Assembly (NCBI GenBank): GCA_964019155.1
Contig: OZ025244.1
Span: 11,117,155-11,181,154, forward strand
Direction: 5' to 3'
DNA: 64,000 nucleotides
Origin: Osedax fenrisi
Taxonomy: Eukaryota; Annelida; Polychaeta; Sabellida; Siboglinidae
The notes under the pieces are model-generated. The model worked only from the letters and a program-made list of their open reading frames with translations. It ran no database searches and was not told the DNA's origin. Every line of letters begins with the position of its first letter. Within the stretch, counting starts at the first letter, position 1. Shown here one piece after another: positions 25,338 to 37,005 of this stretch. The position numbers and the translations under genes were made by a program.

Positions 25338-25913
25338 TCATGCAGATTTAGTTATAGAGGGTGTGGATATATGATTAGATTTTAGTGAATCAACAACTGG
25401 ATCACTTAGGATGGTGGCATTATTTAAATCAATAGATGGAGTTGATGTTACAGGAATATAAGGGGAGTTGGAATTGTCAGAAGGATTATTAGGTGTGGGG
25501 TCTGAATTAGTATTAATGGAGAGATTAATAAATGAGGGAACGGAAGATTTAAATTTAAGGTAGGAAGATTCCCAGTGAATAAGGAGAGTTGGAGGTATGG
25601 TAATTGGTGGAAGAGACCAGTCAATATAATTATATATAAGTCGTAATTCAAATGACTTTGTATATGTATTAAATATAGGTTTAGTATGTATATGGGTTAG
25701 TTTTAATATATATGCATGATAAAGGATTTTACCTAATAAACGGGTTTTATAAGGTAGGGAATTTCGTATGTATAGGTGTGAGAATTGGGGATTAACTTTA
25801 GTAGATCTAAATCTACTGAAAAACATGTCACAAAATGATTTACTAGAGAACTGGATGATTGCATTGTTGTGTTTAAATTTTACTATAGAAATACATATTT
25901 TAGGCAGTAGCAT
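25338..25913 (-). CDS. N-terminal/ORF1-like frame of the L2/CR1-like LINE
   Basis: A 191-codon frame immediately upstream of the endonuclease, in the same phase and separated by a single TGA. Residues about 40-90 (SLPYKTRLLGKILYHAYIL and following) resemble the small basic/aromatic domain found at the end of some LINE ORF1 proteins. The C-terminal 80 residues are a Ser/Pro/Asn/Thr-rich linker. It may be ORF1, or the N terminus of one long polyprotein with a nonsense mutation. The start may lie further upstream, as the frame begins close to the element's 5' limit. Function is inferred from position only. Confidence 0.55.
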   Translation of the reverse strand: MLLPKICISIVKFKHNNAIIQFSSKSFCDMFFSRFRSTKVNPQFSHLYIRNSLPYKTRLLGKILYHAYILKLTHIHTKPIFNTYTKSFELRLIYNYIDWSLPPITIPPTLLIHWESSYLKFKSSVPSFINLSINTNSDPTPNNPSDNSNSPYIPVTSTPSIDLNNATILSDPVVDSLKSNHISTPSITKSA

Positions 25914-25930
25914 ATGTATATATATTAGGC

Positions 25931-26201
25931 AATATACGTATTAGTTAAATTGTATAAATAGTATTCAAATAGGATATATTCTGGTTACTATTTAGGTTGT
26001 CGGTATTCGAGATAACACTGCAGACCCCGCGGTGTTGACTCGGGTAGGCTACGCAATTATTGAATACCCGCACATTAATCACGTAATGTATTATATCTAG
26101 GAAACGTCGGTTTATTAGCGGAGTGTTATAGATATTATATTTATTGATAATTATAAATATACAATATATAACATATCTGATTATACGTGGGTATACCTAC
26201 A

Positions 26202-26239
<38 letters not shown>

Positions 26240-26390
26240 TATAATATTGTAAGTATACTTATTGTAAGTATATATAATAAATATATCCATAGTTAGGTAT
26301 GTGTACAGTATATAATGGAGTTACCCCATATAAACCCAAACCCAAACACAAACCCAAATCCAACCCCATATATTATTATACTACTGTGTC

Positions 26391-26427
<37 letters not shown>

Positions 26428-26490
26428 TTGATAGAATGCGCACAGTATGCGCCACACACACACGTACATGTATCTATTGTTCTACGCGCG
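25931..26490. other. No gene seen
   Basis: AT-rich with TA tracts at 26205-26236 and 26398-26421, and a CCCAAACCCAAACACAAACC stretch near 26335. Confidence 0.4.
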
Positions 26491-26494
26491 ACTA

Positions 26495-26690
26495 ATTAGC
26501 ACGTGACCTTGCCGGGAAGTGTCACGTGATTACGAGGTCATCGTTGTCGTTGTTGTTGTTGATGTTGACGCATGGTTAGCAAAGCGTTACGTCACTACCT
26601 CTATATCGTCGTCGTCAATGTGGGCGAGTGTGTGAGTGGGCGAATACGAGTAGGCGAGCTGTATAGAGGATACCGGTAGGCGTAGACTAC
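26495..26690. promoter_or_regulatory. E-box/CRE-containing GC island
   Basis: GCACGTGACC (26499), GTCACGTGAT (26521) and TTACGTCA (26588) within a CpG-containing 200-bp patch with GTT repeats. Candidate regulatory sequence; no associated exon found. Confidence 0.3.
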
Positions 26691-26996
26691 CGTGCCGAAT
26701 ACAACATACGTTATAGTAGTGAACTAATACATAATAGATAACTATAGGGAATAATGATTAATAATATAGGTGGCTCGTACGTCTAGATAGAGGGGGAGTA
26801 CATTCTAAATATAGAATCGTCAAGCTATACCTATATATCGCTATCTAAATAGATAGAGATCTCTAGCTAATCTAGAAATATCTACCTATCTCGAGATATA
26901 GATATAGATCTATATTGATATAGTTATTCAGATGAACTGAGTCGAAAAAATAAATATTGATGTAATTATATATCGTAGATAATATTAAATATGAAA

Positions 26997-27030
<34 letters not shown>

Positions 27031-27110
27031 ACATCGACATTTATCTTTGATGCTCTATATTGAGCTAACGAGAACAAGTAAAGCCACATTGTTATACTGC
27101 CGTTACTGGG
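26691..27110. other. No gene seen
   Basis: Dense TCTAGATA/TATCTAGA-like words at 26780-26930 and a (TA)n tract at 27000-27026. Confidence 0.4.
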
Positions 27111-27111
27111 T

Positions 27112-27190
27112 ATTACACACATAGACACACACATAGACACACACATAGACACACACATAGACACACACATAGACATAGACATAGACATAG
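27112..27190. repeat. 14-bp minisatellite ACACACATAGACAC
   Basis: About five units, then 6-bp ATAGAC repeats. Confidence 0.9.
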
Positions 27191-27295
27191 TTAGTAATAC
27201 GCGTAGTCCTATGTTGGGAACCAGGGAGCAGAGCGAAGAGAATAGCAAGACCTCATATATCCTCGAGGTTATAGGAGGTATTGATAATGGAGGTA

Positions 27296-27547
27296 CCCAG
27301 ATAATAGTAATAGCAACATAATATCAGCATAATAGCAGCATAATATACTTTTAAAATTAATAGCAGCATAATAATAGCATAATAGACTTTAAATGGCAAC
27401 ATAACAACAGCATAACAGCGTGACAAATTAATAGCAGCATAATATACATTTAATGGCAACATAATAGCAGCATAATAGCACAATGTAAACATTTGAGGCT
27501 ATTACATATGCTGTTATGCTGCTATTATGAGGCTATTACTGTTTGCT
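27296..27547. mobile_element. MITE family 'CCCAGCAAACAG', copy 2 (degenerate, expanded)
   Basis: The left end CCCAGATAATAGTAATAG is decayed and the right end CTGTTTGCT is recognisable. The interior has more AGCAGCATAATAG-like units than the other copies. Confidence 0.75.
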
Positions 27548-27805
27548 ACTTCGCCACGTGATCTATTGATAATTATAAAACGACAGACATTCAATGGAAT
27601 GGCTATGTTACAAGATCATATCATCAATTATATTATAAGAAATGTGGAAAGAAACAGAAAAAGAGGAAGACATGTAAATAAATGTATCGATACTATCTAG
27701 GTAGGGATAGACGTTCATTAATCTCAATATATTGTTGATATTTTTGTTATTGTAGTATATTATAGTATACTCTGTATATATATATATTGTTATTGTTATT
27801 GTTAT

Positions 27806-27960
27806 TATTATTTTGGTGGAGTCCTTTAATCCCATCAAGGAACTTAGATGAAATGCTTACATATTGCTTTATAGTCTAGATGGAACTATATTGATTTAAT
27901 GTCCTTCGAAGCCACTATCGTGTTAATGCATCCAATGTTTTAATGAAATCCACTCATTTT
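27806..27960 (-). mobile_element. tRNA-headed SINE, copy 3, 3' part
   Basis: Minus-strand body with the GGTGGAGTCC, CATC-AGGAACTTAGATGA and TTCGAAGCCAC blocks. The copy is interrupted at its internal AT-rich spacer by the decamer array that follows, and its head reappears at 29330-29420. Confidence 0.8.
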
Positions 27961-29330
27961 GTATATACATATACATATGTATATACATGAGTATTCATAT
28001 GAGTATTCACATGTGTATATAATTGTATATAATTGTATATAATTGTATATAATTATATATAATTGTATATAATTGTATATAATTGTATATAATTGTATAT
28101 AATTGTATATACTTGTATATAATTGTATATAATTGTATATAATTGTATATAATGTTGTATAATTGTATATAATTGTATATAATTGTATATAATTGTATAT
28201 ACTTGATTATAATTGTATATAATTGTATATAATTGTATATAATTGTATATAATTGTATATAATTGTATATACTTGTATATAATTGTATATAATTGTATAT
28301 AATTGTATATAATGTTGTATAATTGTATATAATTGTATATAATTGTATATAATTGTATATAATTGTATATACTTGATTATAATTGTATATAATTGTATAT
28401 AATTGTATATAATTGTATATAATTGTATATAATTGTATATAATTGTATATAATGTTGTATAATTGTATATAATTGTATATAATTGTATATAATTGTATAT
28501 ACTTGATTATAATTGTATATAATTGTATATAATTGTATATAATTGTATATAATTGTATATAATTGTATATACTTGTATATAATTGTATATAATTGTATAT
28601 AATTGTATATAATGTTGTATAATTGTATATAATTGTATATAATTGTATATAATTGTATATAATTGTATATACTTGATTATAATTGTATATAATTGTATAT
28701 AATTGTATATAATTGTATATAATTGTATATAATTGTATATAATTGTATATAATGTTGTATAATTGTATATAAGTGTATATAATTATATATAATTGTATAT
28801 ACTTGATTATAATTGTATATAATTGTATATAATTGTATATAATTGTATATAATTGTATATACTTATATATAATTGTATATAATGTTGTATAATTGTATAT
28901 AATTGTATATAATTGTATATAATTGTATATAATTGTATATAATTGTATATAATTGTATATAATTGTATATAATGTTGTATAATTGTATATAATTGTATAT
29001 AATTGTATATAATTGTATATAATTGTATATAATTGTATATACTTGATTATAATTGTTTATAATTGTATATAATTGTATATAATTGTATATAATTGTATAT
29101 AATTGTATATAATTGTATATACTTGTATATACTTGTATATAATTGTATATAATTGTATATAATTGTATATAAATGTATATATTTGTATATAATTGTATAT
29201 AATTGTATATAATTAGATATAATTGTATATAGTTGTGTATAATTGTATATAATTGTATATAATTATATATAATTGTATATAATTGTATATAATTGTATAT
29301 AATTGTATATAATTGTAATTATTTACAAAT
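27961..29330. repeat. 1.35-kb decamer satellite (AATTGTATAT)n with higher-order structure
   Basis: About 130 units of AATTGTATAT. Variant units AATGTTGTAT and ACTTGATTAT mark a higher-order pattern. Starting at 28151 and repeated from 28451, AATGTTGTAT falls at offsets 0 and 160, ACTTGATTAT at 50 and 220, and ACTTGTATAT at 120. A third round starts at 28751. So a 300-bp super-unit of thirty decamers is itself tandemly repeated. Confidence 0.93.
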
Positions 29331-29420
29331 CACTTATAAATATTATGTAACTAAGTTATTATCCCGGGGGGGGGTTGATCCCGAGTCCTACTGATTAACT
29401 TCTTAGTCTGCTTATAAGCT
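29331..29420 (-). mobile_element. tRNA-headed SINE, copy 3, head part
   Basis: ATCACTTATAAATATTATG matches the spacer of the copy at 60121. It is followed by a decayed head (GGGTTGATCCCGAGTCCTAC region) interrupted by a 10-base G run at 29366-29375. It continues the copy broken at 27960. Confidence 0.65.
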
Positions 29421-29467
29421 ATAGCTAACGGAGACGTTACAACGCATCACACCCTTAATTTAATTCA

Positions 29468-29482
29468 TTCATTCATTCATTA
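29468..29482. repeat. (ATTC)4 tract
   Basis: Looks like an isolated LINE 3' tail of the type seen at 39870-39892. Confidence 0.4.
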
Positions 29483-29511
29483 CGCAACACTAAGTATACT
29501 TAATATAGGTT

Positions 29512-29705
29512 CCCAGCAAACAGTAAGAGCAGCATAATAGCAGCATAACAGCAAATGCTAAAGCCTCAAATGTTTACATTGTGCTATTATGCTGCTATTA
29601 AATGTCTATTATGCTGCTATTATGCTGCTATTAATTTGTAATTATATTATGCTGATGTTATGCTGCTGTTATGCTGCTATTATGCTGATCTTACTGTTTG
29701 CTGGG
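29512..29705. mobile_element. MITE family 'CCCAGCAAACAG', copy 3
   Basis: Inverted ends CCCAGCAAACAGTAAGAGCA, TT/TT flanks, and an interior of AGCAGCATAA units in both orientations. 194 bp and well preserved. Confidence 0.92.
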
Positions 29706-30118
29706 TTATATAACCTAACATTGTTATGACGTTTGTTTAAATAATAAGATAGAAACATTTAAATATTGTAAGAATACGTAAGGCTAATTAGTAATATTAA
29801 TAAGGCTTCGAATCAAAACAAATATACATTCAATTCTTTGTAAATGCAAAATGCTTTACATAATCTATTATTATCAATTATAAATGTCCATTATCGTTAC
29901 AAGTAAGACAACGTTATCAACAATCTAAATCGACAACAGAATACATCCGCGCCTATACTTTCACTGCATTGTGTCAGTAATACCGAGTAAAAGTATGCAA
30001 TACCTATAGGTACTATAGTAGGTAGTACCTATAGGTATTATAGTAGGTATTATAGTAGTGCTGTAAATGATGCCGAGATGTTTAATACCGAGCAAATTAT
30101 TTTATTTCCGGAAGAAAA
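29706..30118. other. No gene seen
   Basis: AT-rich; ACCTATAGGTA and TATTATAGTAGGTA words repeat near 30000-30055. Confidence 0.35.
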
Positions 30119-30246
30119 AAAAACGAGCCCGAACCGAGCCGATACTCTAACCAAACGAGCCCGAACCGAGCCGATACTCTAAATAAACGAGCCAGAACCG
30201 AGCCGATACTCTAACCAAACGAGCCCGAACCGAGCCGATACTCTAT
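30119..30246. repeat. 32-bp tandem repeat ACGAGCCCGAACCGAGCCGA
   Basis: Four nearly identical units, GC-rich against the background. Confidence 0.92.
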
Positions 30247-30383
30247 AGAGTTAGCTATAGCTAATTCTATTCGGCTAACTCTAACTCGAGTTGAGACTTT
30301 AGGTAACTGCGACTGAGAGTGCATCGATTATTTATATATGACTAGCATCAATTACATCACTAGTACGTACAATATACGTCGTA

Positions 30384-31341
30384 GGGAAAGTCTCCGATTA
30401 CCGACCCCTAAATGATTATTTGTAATAACTTATTCAATATTAAATATATTTACTTGAAATTTTGTAATTAGGGTAATTTATGGCAATGAATAATGTGGCT
30501 ATTTTTAATTTTTGATATAATTATATTTACAAGAATAAACAGGGGGGTCGGTAATCGGATACATGTACCTAATACCGACCCCCTTCTCCTATTACCGACC
30601 CCCTAAAATAATAGTGATATAAATAATTGTAGTATTATAATATCCAATAAAAATTGTAGATATAAATAAATATAATTAATTATAACATTCACGCAATTTA
30701 TTTTGTATTGAATTTATGTTTTAATAGTAATATTAAATTTAAATTTAAACTTTATAGTAATTATATTAAAATAGTGTATATTATTATTTAATATTTATTT
30801 ATTAATCAGTATGTATATAATCAACTGGAATTATGAATCTTAAATCTATATTAATGATACACAAACACCTTACGACATATTTTAAATTAAAATACGGATC
30901 TATTTTGATTGGATATTATAAATCACATGTGGTCGGTATTAGGGTAATTTAGGGGGTCGGTAATAGGAAAATCACATGGGTTGCTATAATTAAGATATAT
31001 TGCTTAATAGTTATTCAAATTAAATTATTTTTATAATAGTTATAAACATTTTATTGATATACAATATTATGTAAAGTATTAGGTTTTCTTTTAAATAATA
31101 AAGTATTTACAATGATTTAAAAAAGTTATTATTCAAATATTTAAAAAGTAAAAACAGAATATTACATTTTATTAAATTACAATTGTAGGATTAAATATTT
31201 TTTAAAACAAAATCCTTATTCATATTTATCATTAAATTACTAACAGTTCGTGTACATATTATTTTTTTGATATATCTTATAGTTACTGAGATACGAGAGG
31301 GGTCGGTATTAGGAGGGGGTCGGTAATCGGGGACTTTCCCC
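30384..31341. mobile_element. TA-flanked TIR element, keyword ATTACCGACCCC, copy c1
   Basis: Ends GGGAAAGTCTCCGATTACCG and its complement, flanked by TA (30382-30383, 31342-31343). GGGGTCGGTAATCGG/ATTACCGACCCC recurs at 30541-30603 and 30935-30970, and at both ends. An inverted sister copy of similar length lies at 53931-54898. No transposase frame. Confidence 0.93.
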
Positions 31342-31899
31342 TACAAGTAGTGGAATACTTCGAGTTGACATTATGGGTGATTAATTTGACTTGTTGGCAA
31401 TGGATTATGATTGGTCGATGAAAATAAATAAATAATAGTATATTAACTAGTCAACAAAATTGCAGACATTTTGACTGATCATGAGGGCAGATACAATTCA
31501 TCAAAGTTGAACATGGCACATATAATATTTAACACATATATTTCCTATAGGAAATAAACATAATACTACAAAATTAATTTTGATCAACTTAATATTTTTT
31601 CCACAATACATACACATGTATTTGTATCGTATGTGTATAACTCGAGTATCGTATAGGTGTATTTAATGTATATAACTATATGATATATCTCACGCCTATT
31701 TTAAATTAAATTACATTCACAATATATATATATGTATTTAATTTATGTAATGCATTTACAAAATATATATATATTTTTTCATATATTATAGTTTTTATTA
31801 ATAAATCATTACGAACAGTATCGATACAATTATTTATAGTTTTGAACATGTTTACATTATATTTTACATAATGAAAATATTTCAATATATATATATATA
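31342..31899. other. No gene seen
   Basis: AT-rich. The last 200 bp may be weathered 5' LINE sequence preceding the recognisable fragment. Confidence 0.3.
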
Positions 31900-33026
31900 T
31901 CAAAATAAATAATATAGCCATAAAACAATCAACTAATTTTAAATTCTTAGGCATTTTAATTGACGAAAATCGAAATTGGAAAATGCAAATAAATAATATT
32001 AAAAATAAACTTTACTATGGACTTAGTTTACTACATAGATATAAATATAAATTTAATATTAATACTTTAGTTATGCTATATTTTTCTTTTTTTCATAGTC
32101 ATATTAATTATTGTTCTATTATATGGGGAAGTACTTACCATAGCAATATAAAATGTATTCAAATTTTACAAAATAAATGTATGAGAGCAATATATAAACT
32201 TGATAACAAAACCAATATTGATTACATTTTTTTAAGACATAACATTCTTAAATTTAAAGATATAATAAATATATCCATTTATAAATATATGTTTAGAATA
32301 TATAACAATCATTATTTGCATAGTTCAATTTGTAAGTTATTTACCTATAATTGCTCTTTATATACTTTTAGGTTAAATAGAACATTCTTAATACCAAAAA
32401 TAAGATTTGATCATGATAAATTTAGTATTCGTTACAAAGGCGCATATTTATGGAATTCTTTAAATACAACCACATCATCTTTGACGAATTTTAATACTTT
32501 TACAATACATATTAAAAACATGCTTTTAAATAGTTATATGTAATCACTTACACCTTATCTGTATTGTTTGTTATTTTATTTACATGATCATCTTTTCTTC
32601 TTTTTAGCTCTTTTAAATTGTTCGTATTGTACATATTTTTATCTCTAGCCTTTGGTCTTTAGTTTTCTTTGATTTTTATAGTTTAACTTATTTATTATTT
32701 TAGTATCTTTTTACATTTTTTAATATTTTATTATATATTTTTATTATATTTTATTATTATTTTATTGTTATATACATGATGATTTCTTGGTATTGAGAGA
32801 TATATTTAATTTTATTGTATTGCTTTTTTATGAGACAGAACACGAATGAACAATATATAATTGTAAAATATTTATTTATATTTATTCATTTTGTATTTAT
32901 TCATTTTGTATTAATTCTCTCATTACCAAGAGCAGGTTGGTATCTCGATAAGTTCAATAGAACTTCTATACCATACCTGGGTTTTTGATCTCGGTCATCA
33001 ACTGAATCTGATATTATTATTATTAT
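31900..33026 (+). pseudogene. CR1/jockey-like LINE 3' fragment
   Basis: From about 31916 the frame reads FKFLGILIDENRNWKM, the RT thumb start. It continues as a 186-codon frame (31983-32543) with FFHSHINYCSIIWGSTY, LQNKCMRAIYKLDNKT and GAYLWNSLNTTTSS, the standard C-terminal order of CR1/jockey-group RT. There is no RT catalytic core, so it is 5'-truncated. An AT-rich 3' UTR follows, and the copy appears to end in a (TAT)n tail near 33010-33026. The very AT-rich codons resemble the copy at 38178. Confidence 0.8.
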
Positions 33027-33279
33027 ATACTATTATATGCACATATATGTATTCACACTTACTATTCACACATCTACAACCTACCTACTTAATAAAAACC
33101 TATATATATATATGATATATTGCGCAATATATCAAACTAGTTATTTCTCGCAATATTAGATCCCGCTATGACTCATAGCCTATGAATCATTGGTGTGTTT
33201 CTATATTTACTTTCGTTTTAGGTTAATCGATAGGTAATGCCTATATCAACGACATGTCCTTGTCTATATACCAGAACAC

Positions 33280-33315
<36 letters not shown>

Positions 33316-33700
33316 GTGTATATGCGTATGTGTGTATGTGTGTGTATGTGTATGTATGTGTGTGTGTATGCGTGTGTGATGGTATGCATATATGATTTAT
33401 ATTTATTATGCAATATGCATATATATATATATAGAATTTGTTTCTCAGCTAAATACTACTAATAAAAAACTACGTAACTGAATGTGTTGCATCTTGGCCT
33501 ATGTACAATATATATCTTACATAATATTATAATGGTTACTGATTCCACCTTCGTATACATGTATATCTTGCAAGATACCATTGAAAATAATCATATATGA
33601 GGTATACAATAATACAAATCTATATATTATGTAATTTACTCCAAATAAATTCGTACTTTATTCCAGTTATACCTTACTAATATATATACTTATTTAGCTA
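33027..33700. other. No gene seen; simple repeats
   Basis: TA tract at 33280-33316, then a TG-rich microsatellite (33316-33380). Otherwise AT-rich. Confidence 0.5.
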
Positions 33701-33707
33701 TTACTAA

Positions 33708-34852
33708 TTAGTAGTAGTAGTAGTAGTAATAGTAATAGTAGTTGTAATAATAGGAGTAATAGTAATAGTAGTATTAATAGTAGTAGTACTATTAGTAGTA
33801 ATAGTAGTAGTAATAGTAATAGTAATAGTATTCGTAATAGTAGTATTAATAGTAGTAGTAATAGTAATAGTAGTAATAGTAGTAGTAATAGTAGTAGTAG
33901 TAATAGTAGTAGTAATATAATAGTAATAGTAGTATTAATAACAGTAGTAATAGTAGTAGTAATAGTAGTAGTAATAGTAGTAATAGTAGTAGTAATAGTA
34001 GTAGTAGTAATAGTAGTAGTAATAGTAGTAGTAATAGTAGTAGTAATAGTAGTAGTAATAGTAGTAGTAATATAATAGTAATAGTAGTAGTAATAGTAGT
34101 AGTAATAGTAGTAGTAATGGTAGTAGTAATAGTAGTAGTAATAGTAGTAGTAATAGTAGTATTAGTAATAGTAGTAGGAATAGTAGTAGTAGTAATAGTA
34201 GTAGTAATAGTAGTAGTAGTAATAGTAGTAGTAATAGTAGTAGTAGTAATAGTAGTAGTAGTAATAGTAGTAGTAGTAATAGTAGTAGTAGTAATAGTAA
34301 TAGTATTCGTAATAGTAGTATTAATAGTAGTAGTAATAGTAATAGTAGTAATAGTAGTAGTAATAGTAGTAGTAGTAATAGTAGTAGTAATATAATAGTA
34401 ATAGTAGTATTAATAACAGTAGTAATAGTAGTAGTAATAGTAGTAGTAATAGTAGTAATAGTAGTAGTAATAGTAGTAGTAGTAATAGTAGTAGTAATAG
34501 TAGTAGTAATAGTAGTAGTAATAGTAGTAGTAGTAGTAGTAGTAGTAATAGTAGTAGTAATAGTAGTATTAGTAATAGTAGTAGGAATAGTAGTAGTAGT
34601 AATAGTAGTAGTAATAGTAGTAGTAGTAATAGTAGTAGTAATAGTAGTAGTAGTAATAGTAGTAGTAGTAATAGTAGTAGTAGTAATAGTAGTAGTAGTA
34701 ATAGTAGTAGTAATATTAGTAGTAATAGTAGTAGTAATAGTAGTAGTAATAGTAGTAGTAATAGTAGTAGTAGTAATAGTAGTAGTAATAGTAGTAGTAA
34801 TAGTAGTAGTAATAGTAGTAGTAATAGTAGTAGTAATAGTAGCTGTAGTATA
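33708..34852. repeat. 1.15-kb (TAG/TAA)n trinucleotide array with internal duplication
   Basis: Irregular mixture of TAG and TAA triplets. Marker interruptions repeat at fixed distance: TTCG at 33831 and 34306, and TAATAACAG at 33936 and 34411, both 475 bp apart. The array therefore grew partly by duplication of a roughly 475-bp block. Long repetitive frames on both strands are not genes. Confidence 0.93.
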
Positions 34853-35756
34853 ATTTAAATATTCACCAAAATCAAATTTGTAATAAAATGTTCGGGAGTA
34901 AGATAAAGGTAATAACCTACTAATAATAAACATATAGAAATATATGTGCGCATGATGGACGTGTTTTGCATGTGTTATTCAATCGATCAAGTGAAATCGA
35001 CAAAAAGACAAGCGCATCAAACAAACACACACGTACGTCGTACGCTCGTACGTCGTACGAACCACGTCATCGAATACATAATTCTATTAGATATATCGCG
35101 CTGTCAATCAAGAATTCCACGTGACTAGCTTGTCTATTTTTGTCTGGGTTTGCTGCATTGACAACTAAAGTCTACGCGCGTGAATGAGTTACAATTCGTA
35201 GTGAATTATTCAGAGAGTATACTCTGTATATCAAATGAATATATTCCTATAACAGTGGCAGTATCGGGGACATAGGAATACGTGTCGGAACAGGGGAAGT
35301 TGTGCCACCCTTAATATAGCTACTGCATATAGCTACCTATATATATATATATATATATATATATAAGATCAAACTTTATAAGATCATACTATATTTAAAT
35401 GTATTACTACGAAAATAAATATACTTTTGAATGTTGGCACCTTCACAAATTCCTAAAGCTATCGCTACATAATTGTTGCATAGAATACTATTTACTATTA
35501 AACTAATCTAGTGGATATTTGAATGGGTACATGGTACATTCTAAGGAAAAGTAGCTAATTAGAAAGTGGATACCAAGTCCGGTAGTCGAGTGTACACTTA
35601 ACCAGGTGAATACGTAAACTATTGTACAGGTTGTACACACGAGTATGTCAAACCCATGTGTTATACGTTATACACTTATATTCATTAAGTCTATCATTTA
35701 AAAGTTATGATGTATATATATATATAAATCATATAACTATTATCATAAGTGCTACT
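34853..35756. other. No gene seen
   Basis: A CpG-containing patch at 35020-35110 has repeated CGTACGTCGTACG palindromes. A TA tract lies at 35340-35364. Confidence 0.4.
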
Positions 35757-37005
35757 AAATCACATTCAACCATATATTGAGTATACTATTAAGACCAAAC
35801 CAAAATGGGTTCAGATCCGGTAGATCTACAATGGCACACATCCTTGCACTGAGAAGGTTAATTGAAGGAATTAAGAGCCATGACCTAAACGCAGTTATTA
35901 TTTTTATTGATTTCAAAAAGGCATTTGATAGTATTGATCGCGGGAAAATGCTAGAAATTTTAGCAGCATATGGTATACCATCTATCATAACCAATGCAAT
36001 AGCACTATTCTATGAAAACACTGAAGCGAGAATTATAACACCTGATGGCGAAACAGAATTCTTCAAAATGTCAAAGGGTGTGCTACAGGGAGACACTCTA
36101 GCACCCTTCTTATTTATCATCACTCTAGACTATATAATGCGTCAAGTATTTGGTGAAAATGATTACAATCTCGGTTTCAAGTTAACAGAGAGAAGATGTA
36201 GTAGAGAACCAGCAGTCGTTATAACCGATCTAAGTTATGCTGACGATATAGCACTGATATCTCAAGAACTATACCAAGCTCAAGAACTGTTAGGACAGAG
36301 AGTTGAATTAGAAGCTAGAAAAATATGTCTAACGCTAAATACTAGAAAAACAGAAGTTATCGGATATAACCTTCAACAATCCCCATTTATTAAAACAATA
36401 AGTGGTGAAACAATAAAAGAAGTGACCAATTACAAATATATGGGAGCATGGATTTCAAGTTCTGAAAAGGACTTTGAAATCAGAAAGGCTCTTGCTTGGA
36501 CGGTTATGCACAGAATGAAACGACTATGTACATCTAACATGAGTAATCCGTTAAAGATCCGGGCCTTTAAAGCTACTGTTGAAACCGTTCTGCTATATGG
36601 AAGTCAATGCTGGACCGTAGACAGTAAGCTGAGAAAACGGATAGATGGATGCTATACTCGCTTACTACGCATGGCACAAAATATCTCATGGAAAAGTAAA
36701 ACTAACAACGAAAAACTGTATAATGGTTTACCTAAAGTAACAGATATAATCTCTGAAAGAATGCTGAATCTTGCTGGACACTGTGTACGTCACAAAGAAG
36801 AGATGGCCCATAATCTAGTTCTATGGACACCCACACGAGGAAAGAGAAGAAGAGGACGTCAGCAGCTTACATTTGTAGATGCTCTAAAACTTCAAACTGA
36901 CCTTGAGAGTATCGATGAGATTCGTTCTGTGATGATGGATCGTGGTAAATGGAAGAAACTGTCAAAATTGGGTCGAGCGAGAGCTCGACGAAAGTAAGTA
37001 ATAAG
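35757..37005 (+). mobile_element. 5'-truncated RTE-X-like LINE with intact C-terminal frame
   Basis: The element begins abruptly within the RT N terminus and runs to just past the stop at 36995. It is the best-preserved member of the family also represented at 9424, 19150 and 43150. The absence of endonuclease marks a 5' truncation at insertion. Confidence 0.85.
35777..36997 (+). CDS. Reverse transcriptase C-terminal part, RTE-X-like LINE
   Basis: A 406-codon uninterrupted frame. RT motifs in order: FRSGRSTMAHILALRRLIEG (12-31), motif A FIDFKKAFDSID (43-54), motif B KGVLQGDTLAPFLF (100-113), motif C SYADDIAL (153-160) and motif D CLTLNTRKTEV. The thumb follows with YKYMGAWISSSEKD and ETVLLYGSQCWT, and a basic C terminus ends WKKLSKLGRARARRK. 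All catalytic aspartates are present. The upstream endonuclease is missing, so it cannot move alone. The start codon is arbitrary; coding sequence is open to about 35757. Confidence 0.88.
   Translation: MSILLRPNQNGFRSGRSTMAHILALRRLIEGIKSHDLNAVIIFIDFKKAFDSIDRGKMLEILAAYGIPSIITNAIALFYENTEARIITPDGETEFFKMSKGVLQGDTLAPFLFIITLDYIMRQVFGENDYNLGFKLTERRCSREPAVVITDLSYADDIALISQELYQAQELLGQRVELEARKICLTLNTRKTEVIGYNLQQSPFIKTISGETIKEVTNYKYMGAWISSSEKDFEIRKALAWTVMHRMKRLCTSNMSNPLKIRAFKATVETVLLYGSQCWTVDSKLRKRIDGCYTRLLRMAQNISWKSKTNNEKLYNGLPKVTDIISERMLNLAGHCVRHKEEMAHNLVLWTPTRGKRRRGRQQLTFVDALKLQTDLESIDEIRSVMMDRGKWKKLSKLGRARARRK

Larger units (their letters stand above)
22326..25930 (-). mobile_element. Near full-length L2/CR1-like LINE
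   Basis: Reading on the minus strand: an N-terminal frame (25913-25338), an APE endonuclease (about 25335-24700), a reverse transcriptase (to 22515), a short 3' UTR, and a 3' tail made of ATTGA/ATTCAATC repeats at 22329-22350. The tail type and RT motifs fit the L2/CR1 group. The reading frame is broken by one in-frame stop and two frameshifts, so the copy is inactive but fairly young. Confidence 0.88.

Noticed and set aside
27961..29330. CRISPR-like regular repeat array
   Set aside because: Units are contiguous 10-bp repeats without unique spacers, in a eukaryotic context; this is a satellite.
33935..34933. Long open frame of Thr/Ile, Leu and Tyr runs
   Set aside because: It is the translation of a TAG/TAA trinucleotide array; no coding evidence.
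35240..35330. Possible small nuclear RNA-like segment
   Set aside because: A few suggestive words, but no Sm site or recognisable fold could be supported.
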